From contig DAOSUP010000018.1 of NCBI GenBank assembly GCA_035378845.1, positions 1 through 29,973 of the forward strand: a stretch of 29,973 bases of DNA, given 5' to 3'. Made by a program: the position numbers and the translations under genes. This document shows, piece by piece, positions 7,765-16,375 of the stretch. Position 1 is the first letter of the stretch. Each line of letters starts with the position of its first letter. The notes beneath the pieces were generated by a model that was given only the letters and a program-made list of their open reading frames with translations, had not been told where the DNA came from and did no database searches. Source of the DNA: JAKOUL01 sp035378845 (GTDB lineage Bacteria; Dictyoglomota; Dictyoglomia; Dictyoglomales; Dictyoglomaceae).

Positions 7765-9297
7765 GTGGAAGAAATTATAAGGCTTGAAGGAATTACGAAG
7801 ATTTTTCCAGATGTTATCGCTAACGATAATGTAGATTTATCTATAAATGCAGGAGAAATTCATGCTATAGTAGGAGAAAATGGGGCTGGGAAATCTACTT
7901 TAATGAAGGTACTTGATGGCTTATATAAACCAGATAAGGGAAAAATTTACATAAAAGGGAAAAAGGTAACAATTAACGATCCGAAAGATGCTATAGCTTT
8001 AGGAATTGGTATGGTACATCAACATTTTATGCTTATTCCACCCTTTTCAGTGCTTGAAAATATAATCTTAGGTGCAGAACCCAAAAATGGTCCATTTCTA
8101 AATTTTAAAAAAGCTGAAGAGATGGTTAAGAAGTTCTCAGAAGGTGTTGGTTTCAATATAGATCTGCATACAAAAGTAGAAGACCTTTCGGTAGGAGAGG
8201 CTCAAAGGGTTGAAATTATGAAGTTATTATATAGGGGTGCTGACATTCTAATTCTTGATGAACCTACAGCAGTACTTGCTCCGCAAGAGATAGAAGAGCT
8301 TTTTTTGGTCCTTAGAAAATTGAATTCTCAAGGGAAGACGATAATTTTCATCTCTCATAAGTTAAATGAAGTCTTAGATATATCTCATCGTATTACTGTG
8401 ATGAGAAAAGGAAAGGTAGTAAGTACTTTAGAGACAAAAAATACTACAAAGCAAGAAATTGCCCAACTTATGGTAGGAAGAGAGGTCTTTCTAAAAATTG
8501 ATAAAAATCAAGTTGAAAAAAGAGAGGAAATTATAAGAATTGAAGATTTATGGATAAAAGGACGAAAAGAAAATTGGGCAGTAAATGGAGTTTCTTTTAA
8601 TATAAGAGGCGGTGAAATCTTAGGAATTGCAGGTGTAGAAGGAAATGGACAATCAGAACTTGTGGAAGGTTTAGTAGGGCTTTTACCTATTAAAAAAGGA
8701 AGGATTATATTTAAGGGAAAAGATATTACAGAGGAAACTGTGAGACAGAGACGTCTTAATATAGGGCATATTCCAGAAGATAGACATAAAAGAGGGTTAA
8801 TTTTAGATTTCTCAGTAGCAGAGAATAGTGTCTTAGGATTTCACTTTTTTAAGGATTTTTCAAAAGGCGTGTTTTTAGACTATAAAAAAATAAATGAGCA
8901 TGCAGAAAAAATAGTAAAAGAGTATGATGTAAAGACTCCAAATATTAAAGTTCCAATAAGAAATCTTTCAGGTGGTAATCAACAAAAGATTATAGCTGGA
9001 AGAGAGATAAGTTTTTCTCCAGAATTTTTAATAGCTTCACAACCAACACGGGGTCTTGATATAGGAGCTACAGAGTTTATCCATCAACTTTTAGTAAAAC
9101 TTAGAGAAGAAGGGAAAGCAATTTTACTTGTTTCAGCAGATTTAGATGAGCTACTGAACTTAAGCGATAGAATTTTAGTTATGTATAATGGTGAAATTGT
9201 AGGAGCATTCTTAGAAGGAGAAGCTGATGAAAAAGAGTTAGGATATTACATGACAGGGGTAAAAAGACAAGAGAATTTGAGGGAGGTTTTACTTTGA
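7765..9297 (+). CDS. ABC transporter ATP-binding protein, double cassette (nucleoside/sugar type)
   Basis: The cytoplasmic motor of the importer contains two fused ATPase domains in 510 residues. The first is canonical: Walker A GENGAGKST (37-45), Gln86 in the Q-loop, signature LSVGEAQ (141-147), Walker B ILILDEP (161-167) and switch His198. The second is modified as usual for this family: GVEGNGQS (290-297) replaces a normal Walker A, the signature LSGGNQQ (401-407) is intact, and Walker B is FLIASQP (421-427). NupO/YufO and RbsA-like ATPases share this layout. Translation starts at GTG 7765 with AAGGAGG seven bases upstream. The end overlaps the first permease by four bases (TTGA). Adjacency to a BMP protein favours nucleosides over sugars. 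Confidence 0.95.
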   Translation: MEEIIRLEGITKIFPDVIANDNVDLSINAGEIHAIVGENGAGKSTLMKVLDGLYKPDKGKIYIKGKKVTINDPKDAIALGIGMVHQHFMLIPPFSVLENIILGAEPKNGPFLNFKKAEEMVKKFSEGVGFNIDLHTKVEDLSVGEAQRVEIMKLLYRGADILILDEPTAVLAPQEIEELFLVLRKLNSQGKTIIFISHKLNEVLDISHRITVMRKGKVVSTLETKNTTKQEIAQLMVGREVFLKIDKNQVEKREEIIRIEDLWIKGRKENWAVNGVSFNIRGGEILGIAGVEGNGQSELVEGLVGLLPIKKGRIIFKGKDITEETVRQRRLNIGHIPEDRHKRGLILDFSVAENSVLGFHFFKDFSKGVFLDYKKINEHAEKIVKEYDVKTPNIKVPIRNLSGGNQQKIIAGREISFSPEFLIASQPTRGLDIGATEFIHQLLVKLREEGKAILLVSADLDELLNLSDRILVMYNGEIVGAFLEGEADEKELGYYMTGVKRQENLREVLL

Positions 9298-10400
9298 AAA
9301 ATAAAGAGAATCTTGTAGAGCTTTTTCTCAATATTTTAAGCCCTATAGTATCAACTTTCTTAGCTCTCATCTTCGGTGGCATAATCATTTTACTTCTTGG
9401 TCATAATCCTATTGAGACTTACCGAGAAGTAATAAGCTTTGCTTTAGGGAATGCTAATGGCTGGGGATATGTACTTTTTAATGCTACATCTTTTATTTTA
9501 GTAGGACTTGCAGTAGCTATTGGCTTTAAAGGTGGGCTTTTTAATATAGGAGCTGAAGGACAAATACTTGTAGGGGGACTCGCTTCAGCGATTTCAGGAG
9601 TTTATATTGCTCCATTTTTCCCTGCCTTTTTGCACCTTCCAATTGTTTTCATCTTTGCTCTTTTAGGGGGTGCTTTTTGGGCTTTTATTCCTGGTATCTT
9701 AAAAGCAAGACTTGGAGCTCATGAAGTTATAAATACTATAATGATGAACTGGATAGGTTATGCATTAACTAACTATTTAGTAATAAACCCTTTTAGGGAA
9801 AAAGGTGTTTTATATCCTCTTCCACAAACAGCAAAACTTCCAGAGTCTGCAACCTTACCTAAGCTTGCTCCTTTTTTCCAGAGTATTGGAATTAACATTC
9901 CTAATAGCAATCCTCTGAATGCCTCATTAATTGTAGCAATTTTAGCAGTAGTTTTTACTTATTATCTTCTTTGGAAAAGTAAATTGGGATATGAAATAAG
10001 AGCTTTAGGGTCAAATCCTCATGCTTCTGAAAATGCAGGAATAAATGTAAAACGTATAATATTAGTAACTATGCTGATAAGTGGTGCTATGGCAGGACTT
10101 GCAAGTATAAATGATGTCTTAGGATATAGATATAGATTCTTGGATAATTTTTCCCATGGACTTGGGTTTACAGGTATAGCAGTAGCTCTTCTCGGAAGAA
10201 ATCATCCCGTAGGAATTATTTTTTCTGGTCTTCTATTTGGAGCTTTGGATCGTATGGCTATAGGAATGGATATTTTTACTCATATTCCACGAGAGATTAT
10301 CTCAATTCTTCAGGCTGTGATAATCTTAACTATTGCTATAGGGAATGAAATACTTTTGCGTTTCTTAAGAAGACAAAGGAGGAAGGCTATGTATGCTTGA
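9294..10400 (+). CDS. ABC transporter permease, nucleoside importer subunit 1
   Basis: A 368-residue integral membrane subunit of the BPD_transp_2 (branched-chain amino acid/ribose/nucleoside) permease family, corresponding to NupP/YufP. Hydrophobic segments run through most of the chain. Family landmarks include FKGGLFNIGAEGQILVGG near residue 80, LGAHEVINTIMMNWIG near 140, and RALGSNPHASENAGINV in the cytoplasmic coupling-helix region. The start is TTG at 9294, overlapping the ATPase stop codon, with GGGAGG seven bases upstream. The end overlaps permease 2 by eight bases. It probably pairs with permease 2 to form the channel for the BMP-delivered ligand. Confidence 0.93.
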   Translation: MKNKENLVELFLNILSPIVSTFLALIFGGIIILLLGHNPIETYREVISFALGNANGWGYVLFNATSFILVGLAVAIGFKGGLFNIGAEGQILVGGLASAISGVYIAPFFPAFLHLPIVFIFALLGGAFWAFIPGILKARLGAHEVINTIMMNWIGYALTNYLVINPFREKGVLYPLPQTAKLPESATLPKLAPFFQSIGINIPNSNPLNASLIVAILAVVFTYYLLWKSKLGYEIRALGSNPHASENAGINVKRIILVTMLISGAMAGLASINDVLGYRYRFLDNFSHGLGFTGIAVALLGRNHPVGIIFSGLLFGALDRMAIGMDIFTHIPREIISILQAVIILTIAIGNEILLRFLRRQRRKAMYA

Positions 10401-11319
10401 ATCAATTTTTGCGTGGGAAACTCTTACTTCAGCACTTAGAATGACCACTCCTCTTGCTTTTGCTGCTCTTGGAGGAGTTTATTCTGAAAGAAGTGGCGTA
10501 GTGAATATAGCTCTTGAAGGCATAATGCTTATAGGTGCATTTTTTGCTGCAGTTGGTACTTATTTTTTTGGAAGTCCATTAGTGGGAATACTTTTCTCCA
10601 TCTTAGCTGGTATGGGTCTTGCATTAATCCATGCAGTGGTTTCTATTAAATTTAAAGTTAATCAGATAGTAAGTGGAACTGCATTAAATATGTTAGCAGC
10701 AGGAGGTACAACTTTTCTTTCCCGATTGATCTTTAAAGCTGCAGGCTCCTCTCCTCATATAAAAGGATTTGAACCTTGGAGTATTCCAATTCTTTCAGAT
10801 ATACCAGGAATTGGTTTAGTTTTTAAGAGTCTCTCCCCGTTAATTGTATTTATGTTTATCATAGTAATTTTATCTCAGTACATATTATATAATACTGTAT
10901 TTGGATTAAGGCTCCGATCTGTTGGAGAAAATCCTCAGGCAGCAGATACTCTTGGGGTAAATGTTTACAAATATAGATATATAGGTGTTTTAATAAGTGG
11001 CGCTTTAGGTGGCATTGGAGGAGCTTTTCTTTCTCTTGAACATGCGAGGGTATTTGTAGAAAATATGACTGGAGGAAGAGGATTTATCGCATTAGCAGCT
11101 ATGATCTTTGGAAAGTGGAATCCTATAGGATCCTTTGGAGCATGTTTTCTATTTGGTATAGCTGAAGCAGTAAGGATGAGATTAGAAGGAATAGGTATAC
11201 CCACCCAATTTATCCAGATGATTCCATATATACTTACCATGTTGGTACTTGCAGGAGCAGTAGGGAAGGCAATGTCTCCTGCAGCTGATGGGATTCCTTA
11301 TGAAAAGGAAGAGCTATAA
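10393..11319 (+). CDS. ABC transporter permease, nucleoside importer subunit 2
   Basis: The partner permease has 308 residues with roughly nine to ten hydrophobic segments and corresponds to NupQ/YufQ. Characteristic stretches are ERSGVVNIALEGIMLIGAF near the N terminus, NQIVSGTALNMLA, SVGENPQAADTLGVNV (the coupling-helix region shared with permease 1) and GRGFIALAAMIFGKWNP. The ATG at 10393 has a GGAGGAAGG-type SD just upstream and overlaps the first permease. The 3' end overlaps the following acyltransferase gene, so this transporter is physically joined to a lipid-synthesis operon. That join may reflect genome compaction rather than shared function. Confidence 0.93.
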   Translation: MLESIFAWETLTSALRMTTPLAFAALGGVYSERSGVVNIALEGIMLIGAFFAAVGTYFFGSPLVGILFSILAGMGLALIHAVVSIKFKVNQIVSGTALNMLAAGGTTFLSRLIFKAAGSSPHIKGFEPWSIPILSDIPGIGLVFKSLSPLIVFMFIIVILSQYILYNTVFGLRLRSVGENPQAADTLGVNVYKYRYIGVLISGALGGIGGAFLSLEHARVFVENMTGGRGFIALAAMIFGKWNPIGSFGACFLFGIAEAVRMRLEGIGIPTQFIQMIPYILTMLVLAGAVGKAMSPAADGIPYEKEEL

Positions 11320-11950
11320 TAGCAGATTTCAAAATTTAGTTTATAACAGGATAGCAGATTTTATAAAAGGTCTCTTTAAATTGCTATACCATATTGAAGT
11401 CTATGGTATAGAGAATATTCCTTTAAATGGAGCAGCAATAATTGCACCTAATCATAGAAGTAGTTTAGACGTGTTTACACTGGCAGTAAGCATTCCTCGC
11501 CCTATTAAGGCTTTAGGTAAGATAGAGAGGTTTAAATATCCTATATGGGGGAGATTTGCTCAATATCTTGGAGGAATTCCTGTAAAGCGAGCTTGCACTG
11601 ACGTTTCTGCTGTCAGAGATGCATTAGAGGTTATAAGAAGAGGAGAAATATTACTTATATTTCCAGAAGGAACCAGATTAGGAGATGAAAAAATAGAAGT
11701 TGCACCTAAACGTGGTATAGGTTACTTTGCAGCAAAAACAAATGTTCCTGTTATTCCTACCACAGTAGTAGGTGCCGAAAAAATCTGGCCCCCAGGGAAA
11801 AGAATTCCTCATTTGAAAGGTAAAGTTAAAGTTATTTTTCACAGACCTTTATATTTTGCTGGAATACCTGATAAAGAAACTGAAGAGTTCTTTACTCAAA
11901 GAATTATGGGAGTTATAAATAAATCAGTTAGTGAGGAATTAACAAAATGA
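11300..11950 (+). CDS. PlsC-family 1-acyl-glycerol-3-phosphate acyltransferase (copy 1)
   Basis: The enzyme would acylate the sn-2 position of lysophosphatidic acid at the inner membrane face. The acyltransferase motif HX4D is present as NHRSSLDVF, and the phosphate-binding motif as FPEGTRLGD about 70 residues later. Length (about 216 residues) fits PlsC. Two starts are possible: ATG 11288, giving four extra residues, or ATG 11300. Neither has a strong SD; I prefer 11300 for the GATGGGA upstream. Either start lies inside permease 2. The stop overlaps the next gene by four bases. With a paralogue directly behind it, one of the two may use a different acyl donor or acceptor; sequence does not tell which. 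Confidence 0.9.
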   Translation: MKRKSYNSRFQNLVYNRIADFIKGLFKLLYHIEVYGIENIPLNGAAIIAPNHRSSLDVFTLAVSIPRPIKALGKIERFKYPIWGRFAQYLGGIPVKRACTDVSAVRDALEVIRRGEILLIFPEGTRLGDEKIEVAPKRGIGYFAAKTNVPVIPTTVVGAEKIWPPGKRIPHLKGKVKVIFHRPLYFAGIPDKETEEFFTQRIMGVINKSVSEELTK

Positions 11951-12573
11951 AAAAGAGAATTTCTGCTTTCTTTTACAGACTCACAGCTTTCACAGTTCGG
12001 AGTATTTTAGAAATTGTTTGGAATTACAAGGTGGAGGGAAGAGAAAATATTCCACCCCCACCTTTTAGTTTAGTTGCTAATCATACAAGTATGTTAGATC
12101 CTTTTGTAATAGGAGCTATTTTTAATCATAGACTTTATTACCTTGCTAAAAAAGAATTATTTAAGATACCATTATTTAATCCATTATTACGATGGCTTGG
12201 AGCAATAGATGTAGATAGGAAAGATTTTAAATTTAAGACTTGGAGAAAAATTCAGAGCCTTGTTAAAAATAAAGAAATTATGGTAATATTCCCTGAAGGA
12301 ACAAGAAATGAAAATCCTGAAAAAGGGCTTCTTGATTTTAAGGATGGTGCTGCTACGTTAGCTTTTATGTATGGACTTACAATTTTACCTGTGGGAATAA
12401 AAGGTACTGAAAAAATATGGCAGAGAAAACAAATTCTTCCAAATATAAAGGGAAATATCATTGTGCGGATAGGAAAACCTATTAAGGTACTAAAGGTTTT
12501 AAAACCTACTAAAGAGCAGATTAAGAAGCTAAATGAAGAAATAAGAACAGCTATATTAGAACTATTAGTATGA
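11947..12573 (+). CDS. PlsC-family 1-acyl-glycerol-3-phosphate acyltransferase (copy 2)
   Basis: A second acyltransferase of 208 residues, clearly divergent from its upstream neighbour. H46-T-S-M-L-D51 is the HX4D catalytic motif and FPEGTRNENPEKGL starting at residue 115 is the second motif. The N-terminal 25 residues are basic then hydrophobic and probably lie on the membrane. It starts at the ATGA overlap with copy 1 and ends at another ATGA overlap with ispH. A plsC gene just before ispH is common in Clostridia and Thermotoga-like genomes, so this copy may be the ancestral one and copy 1 the addition; that is inference. Confidence 0.9.
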   Translation: MKKRISAFFYRLTAFTVRSILEIVWNYKVEGRENIPPPPFSLVANHTSMLDPFVIGAIFNHRLYYLAKKELFKIPLFNPLLRWLGAIDVDRKDFKFKTWRKIQSLVKNKEIMVIFPEGTRNENPEKGLLDFKDGAATLAFMYGLTILPVGIKGTEKIWQRKQILPNIKGNIIVRIGKPIKVLKVLKPTKEQIKKLNEEIRTAILELLV

Positions 12574-13421
12574 ATATTTTTATAGTAGAACCATATGGAT
12601 GGTGTTCAGGAGTAAAAAAATCTATAGCTTTAGCCGAAGAGATCCTTTCAAAAAAAGGTGAAGTCTATACCTTAGGTGCTCTTGTACATAATCCACAAGT
12701 AATAAAAGAGCTTGCAGAAAAAGGAATAAAAATGTGGGATTCCAATGAAACTCCTTATAATAAGAGATTAATTGTACGGGCTCATGGTCTCCCTCAAGAA
12801 GATATTGAAAAACATAAATTGAATAATAATGAAGTATTTGATGCCACATGTCCTTTGGTTAAGAAAGTACAAAAACTCGCTGAGTTTCTTACTAAAAATG
12901 GATATAAGGTAATTATAATTGGAGAGAGACAACATCCAGAAGTTATAGGTATTATGAGTTATACCCAAGGAAAGGGATGTGTAGTGGAAGATATAGAAGA
13001 TGCAGAATATGTAAGGTCTTATCCCAATATAGGGATAGTATTTCAGACCACTCAAAGTTGGGAGGGAGTACAGGAAATTTTAAAAATTATCTTGGGAAAG
13101 GGAAAGGAGATAAGAATATTTAATACCATATGTCCTGAAACTGAAGAGAGACAAAACAAGGCAAAAACTTTGTCAGAGATGGTTGATATTGCGTTAGTAC
13201 TTGGTGGGAAAAATAGTGCTAACACGAGAAGACTATATGAGATTCTTCAAAAGAAAGTGATTTCCTACTATGTAGAAAGAGTAGAGGAAATTAAAAAAGA
13301 TTGGTTTGAAGGAAAAAATAACGTTGGTATTATTACAGGGACTTCAACACCTAATTCCTTTGTAGAGGAGGTATTAAAAGTATTAAGAGAGTGGTATCCC
13401 TTAGAGATACATTTGGTTTAG
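12570..13421 (+). CDS. ispH: 4-hydroxy-3-methylbut-2-enyl diphosphate reductase
   Basis: IspH (LytB) performs the last step of the methylerythritol phosphate pathway, making IPP and DMAPP with a [4Fe-4S] cluster. The three cluster cysteines are present: C12 in GWCSGVKKS, C94 in DATCPLV and C188 in NTICPET. The substrate-site residues H40 (VHNP), H72 (RAHG), H122 and E124 (QHPEV), and the GGKNSANTR motif near 212-220 are also there. The 283-residue length is the short form without the fused ribosomal S1 domains found in many Clostridia. The end overlaps der by 31 bases. The organism therefore makes isoprenoids by the MEP route. Confidence 0.97.
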   Translation: MNIFIVEPYGWCSGVKKSIALAEEILSKKGEVYTLGALVHNPQVIKELAEKGIKMWDSNETPYNKRLIVRAHGLPQEDIEKHKLNNNEVFDATCPLVKKVQKLAEFLTKNGYKVIIIGERQHPEVIGIMSYTQGKGCVVEDIEDAEYVRSYPNIGIVFQTTQSWEGVQEILKIILGKGKEIRIFNTICPETEERQNKAKTLSEMVDIALVLGGKNSANTRRLYEILQKKVISYYVERVEEIKKDWFEGKNNVGIITGTSTPNSFVEEVLKVLREWYPLEIHLV

Positions 13422-14737
13422 AAAAAGATATTCCTATCATTAGTATAGTAGGAAAACCTAATGTAGGGAAATCTATACTTTTTAATAGGATTGCTGGTGA
13501 GGAAAAAGCCATAGTATCGGGTAAACCAGGAGTTACAAGAGATCCTCTAATACATTTGTGTGAATATGAAGGAAAATATTTTTATCTTATAGATTCTGCA
13601 GGGTGGGGTTTAGATGATAATCTGAGTCATCTTATAATAGAGAAGATAGAAGAAGTGATAGAAATAAGTGACCTTATATTATTTGTAGTAGATGGTAGAA
13701 ATGAGCTTACTGCCCTTGATTTTGATTTTGCTGATCTTTTGAGAAATTCAGGTAAAGATATTATTTTAGTGGTAAATAAAATGGAAGGAAGGATAGACTC
13801 TGAAGTTTATCTTTCCCCATATACAGTTTTAGGGCTTGGAGATCCTTTTCCTATTTCTGCTTTACATAAGCAAAATATTACAGAGCTTTTAGATAAAGTA
13901 GTCTCTTTAATTCCTGAAATAAAGAAAAAAGAAGAAAAAGAGGATATTGTTAAATTTGCATTTGTGGGAAGACCTAATAGTGGTAAATCGTCTCTTATTA
14001 ATACTTTAATTGGTAAGAATAGAAATATTGTAAGTGAAGTAGCTGGTACTACAAGAGATGTGGTGGATCTTCTCTGGGAATTTGAAGGGAAAAAGTTTAT
14101 GATTCTTGACACTCCCGGACTTAGACGTCCAGCGAGAGTAGAGAGGGGGCTTGAAGAACTTTCAGTAAGAAGAGCTTTACGAACCATAACGAGAGTGGAT
14201 GTGGCAATAATGGTAATAGACCTCTCTGTGGGACTAAGAGAGCAAGAAAAAAGGATTCTTCGTTATATAGAAGAAAAAGGTAAATCCTGTTTAATTGTTT
14301 TTAACAAAACAGATTTAATTCCTTCTTTAAAACAAAGAAGAGAGTTTGAAAAAGGATTGAAATACTTATTAGCACCCTTTGATTATTTTCCTTATATCTT
14401 TACATCTGCAATTACTGGATATAATGTAAAAAAGATAATCTCTTGGGTAGAAAGATTATATCAGGTAAGAAATATGAGAATTCCAACAGCTCAAGTAAAT
14501 AGAGCTATTCAGGAATCCTTAGAAAAAGTGAATTTTTCAAAAAAAGGAAAAACTCTTAAAATTTACTATGCCACTCAAGTAGATATAGCACCTCCTAAGT
14601 TTATATTCTTTGTAAATGAGCCTGAAGCCATGAGTAAAAATGCTCAAAAATATTTTGAGAAATATTTAAGAAATTACTTCTCCTTTACAGGAACACCAAT
14701 AAAAATAGAAGTTAGAAAAAGGAGTAGCGAAAAATGA
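13391..14737 (+). CDS. der: Ribosome-associated GTPase Der (EngA)
   Basis: Der is an essential GTPase for assembly of the 50S ribosomal subunit. Two tandem G domains and a C-terminal KH-like domain fill 448 residues. Domain 1: G1 GKPNVGKS (21-28), GKPGVTRD, DSAG (68-71), and NKME (129-132) where the guanine-recognition motif is normally NKxD. Domain 2: G1 GRPNSGKS (193-200), AGTTRD, DTPG (240-243), and a normal NKTD (306-309). The GTG start at 13391 lies inside ispH; the nearest purine-rich SD, GAGGAGG, is 19 bases upstream, so translation may rely on reinitiation. The stop overlaps plsY by four bases. A der-plsY-gpsA order is widespread. Confidence 0.96.
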   Translation: MVSLRDTFGLEKDIPIISIVGKPNVGKSILFNRIAGEEKAIVSGKPGVTRDPLIHLCEYEGKYFYLIDSAGWGLDDNLSHLIIEKIEEVIEISDLILFVVDGRNELTALDFDFADLLRNSGKDIILVVNKMEGRIDSEVYLSPYTVLGLGDPFPISALHKQNITELLDKVVSLIPEIKKKEEKEDIVKFAFVGRPNSGKSSLINTLIGKNRNIVSEVAGTTRDVVDLLWEFEGKKFMILDTPGLRRPARVERGLEELSVRRALRTITRVDVAIMVIDLSVGLREQEKRILRYIEEKGKSCLIVFNKTDLIPSLKQRREFEKGLKYLLAPFDYFPYIFTSAITGYNVKKIISWVERLYQVRNMRIPTAQVNRAIQESLEKVNFSKKGKTLKIYYATQVDIAPPKFIFFVNEPEAMSKNAQKYFEKYLRNYFSFTGTPIKIEVRKRSSEK

Positions 14738-15333
14738 AATTTTTTCTAATTCTTCTTTCTTATTTATTAGGCTCTATTCCCAGTGCTTTAATTATAGGCA
14801 AAATTTGGGAAAATATAGATGTAAGAAACTATGGAAGTGGTAACTTAGGTGCTACAAATGTATTTAGAGTACTTGGTTGGATTCCTGCTATTCTTGTTGC
14901 AGTGATGGATGCAGGAAAAGGAATACTTGCTGTTCATATTGCTAAAACTTATATGCCTAATGATTATATCTTTATTATTCTTTGTATCATTGCGGCAGTA
15001 GTAGGACATTCCTTTCCTATATTTGCTAATTTTCACGGAGGAAGAAGTGTAGGTATTTCTTTTGGTATTTTTTTATATCTTTTTCCTAAGGTATCTTTAT
15101 TAATACTTATAATAGGAGTATTAATTGCAGGTATTACCAAATACAAATCTGTAGCATCTATTACTTGTGCTATTCTCTATCCGGTTTTTTTATATTTCTT
15201 TGAAAATCCTCCTCAGGAATTTTTGATAGGAGTCACTCTTATTTGTTTATTTATCATATATCGTCATATTCCAAATATTAAAAGACTCTTAAAAGGAGAG
15301 GAGCATAAACTAAATTGGAAGATAAAAAAATAA
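14734..15333 (+). CDS. plsY: Acyl-phosphate:glycerol-3-phosphate acyltransferase
   Basis: PlsY transfers an acyl group from acyl phosphate to glycerol 3-phosphate, the first acylation of phospholipid synthesis, within the inner membrane. The 199-residue protein has about five hydrophobic segments. Motif 1 is GSIPSALIIGK (13-23) and motif 2 YGSGNLGATNVFR (33-45), both standard. Motif 3 is GHSFPIFANFHGGRSVGIS (91-109), where the usual GGKGVAT or GGKAVAT core is altered to GGRSVGI. The gene begins at the ATGA overlap with der and ends inside the start of gpsA. It is very probably active given operon position, although the altered motif is unusual. Confidence 0.94.
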   Translation: MKFFLILLSYLLGSIPSALIIGKIWENIDVRNYGSGNLGATNVFRVLGWIPAILVAVMDAGKGILAVHIAKTYMPNDYIFIILCIIAAVVGHSFPIFANFHGGRSVGISFGIFLYLFPKVSLLILIIGVLIAGITKYKSVASITCAILYPVFLYFFENPPQEFLIGVTLICLFIIYRHIPNIKRLLKGEEHKLNWKIKK

Positions 15334-16355
15334 AGATCTCTGTTTTTGGAGGAGGAAGTTGGGGCACTACTATTGCAGATATCTTACAAGAGAAAGGATA
15401 TTCTGTATGTCTATGGGTAAGAGATAGAGAGAAAGCAAAAAAATTCTCTGAAACTAAGGAAAATATGTTTTACTTACCAGGATACAAATTAAATTCAGAT
15501 TTAAAGATTACTTCTGATATAGAAGAAGCCACATATAATCCTCAAATAGCAGTTTTTAGCATTCCTATTCAGGGATTAAGAGAATTTCTAAGAAATTCCA
15601 AAGATCATCTAAAAAGCATACCATATTTTGTGAATACAGGTAAAGGTATAGAAATCGGTTCTTTAAAGAGACCTTCCGAAATAATTACTGAAGAATTAAA
15701 TGTTTCAGAACAGAAAGTAGCTACAATTTCAGGGCCCAGTTTTGCGAAAGAAGTTATTGAAAGACGCCCATGTGCTTTAGTTGTTGCGTCTCAGAACATT
15801 GAGGTAGCTAAAAAGTTACAAGCTATTTTTAACCTCAGCTTTATGAGAGTTTATAGAAGTGATGATTTAGTAGGAGTTGAAATTGGGGGTGCTCTTAAAA
15901 ATGTGATCGCTATTTCTGCAGGTATCTCTGATGGCTTAGACTTTGGATATAATGCTAAAGCTAGTCTTATAACCAGAGGACTTGTGGAAATAAATAGATT
16001 TGCAATGTTCTTTGGGGCACATCCTTTTACTATATTAGGGCTTTCTGGCTTAGGCGATCTTATTTTAACTGCGACTAGTCCTTTAAGTAGAAACTGGAGG
16101 ATAGGAAAACTTATTTCAGAGGGTAAGATTTTAGAGGAAGCTTTAAAAGAGCTTCATGGTATGGTAGCAGAAGGAGTTTATACAGTGAAGTCTGCATACG
16201 AGATTTCTAAGAAAAATAAGATCTACATGCCTATAACTGAAGAAGTTTATAAAGTATTATACGAAGGAAAGTCTCCAAAAGAAGGTTTACTTTCTCTCTT
16301 ATCTCATGAGCTAAAACATGAGATAGATGAAGGGATTCAATTTAACTTGTTATAA
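15315..16355 (+). CDS. gpsA: Glycerol-3-phosphate dehydrogenase [NAD(P)+]
   Basis: GpsA reduces dihydroxyacetone phosphate to sn-glycerol 3-phosphate, the backbone used by the upstream PlsY. The N-terminal Rossmann motif is VFGGGSWGTT (10-19). NTGKGIE contains Lys110, SGPSFAKE lies at 139-146, and GGALKN contains catalytic Lys195. The substrate-binding segment LGLSGLGDLILTATS.LSRN follows near 241-260. The 346-residue length is usual. Translation appears to start at TTG 15315, giving MEDKKIKISVFGGG, with GGAG about 11 bases upstream, overlapping plsY by 19 bases. Its stop codon overlaps by bases with the beginning of the recA promoter region, marking the end of this long operon. Confidence 0.96.
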   Translation: MEDKKIKISVFGGGSWGTTIADILQEKGYSVCLWVRDREKAKKFSETKENMFYLPGYKLNSDLKITSDIEEATYNPQIAVFSIPIQGLREFLRNSKDHLKSIPYFVNTGKGIEIGSLKRPSEIITEELNVSEQKVATISGPSFAKEVIERRPCALVVASQNIEVAKKLQAIFNLSFMRVYRSDDLVGVEIGGALKNVIAISAGISDGLDFGYNAKASLITRGLVEINRFAMFFGAHPFTILGLSGLGDLILTATSPLSRNWRIGKLISEGKILEEALKELHGMVAEGVYTVKSAYEISKKNKIYMPITEEVYKVLYEGKSPKEGLLSLLSHELKHEIDEGIQFNLL

Positions 16356-16375
16356 ATTTTTAGGCTTGATATAAT
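16347..16375 (+). promoter_or_regulatory. Sigma-70-type promoter for recA
   Basis: TTGTTA (16347-16352), a 17-base spacer and a perfect TATAAT (16370-16375) lie across the end of gpsA. Transcription should begin near 16382. No LexA-type palindrome such as GAAC-N4-GTTC is visible around it. Confidence 0.8.
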
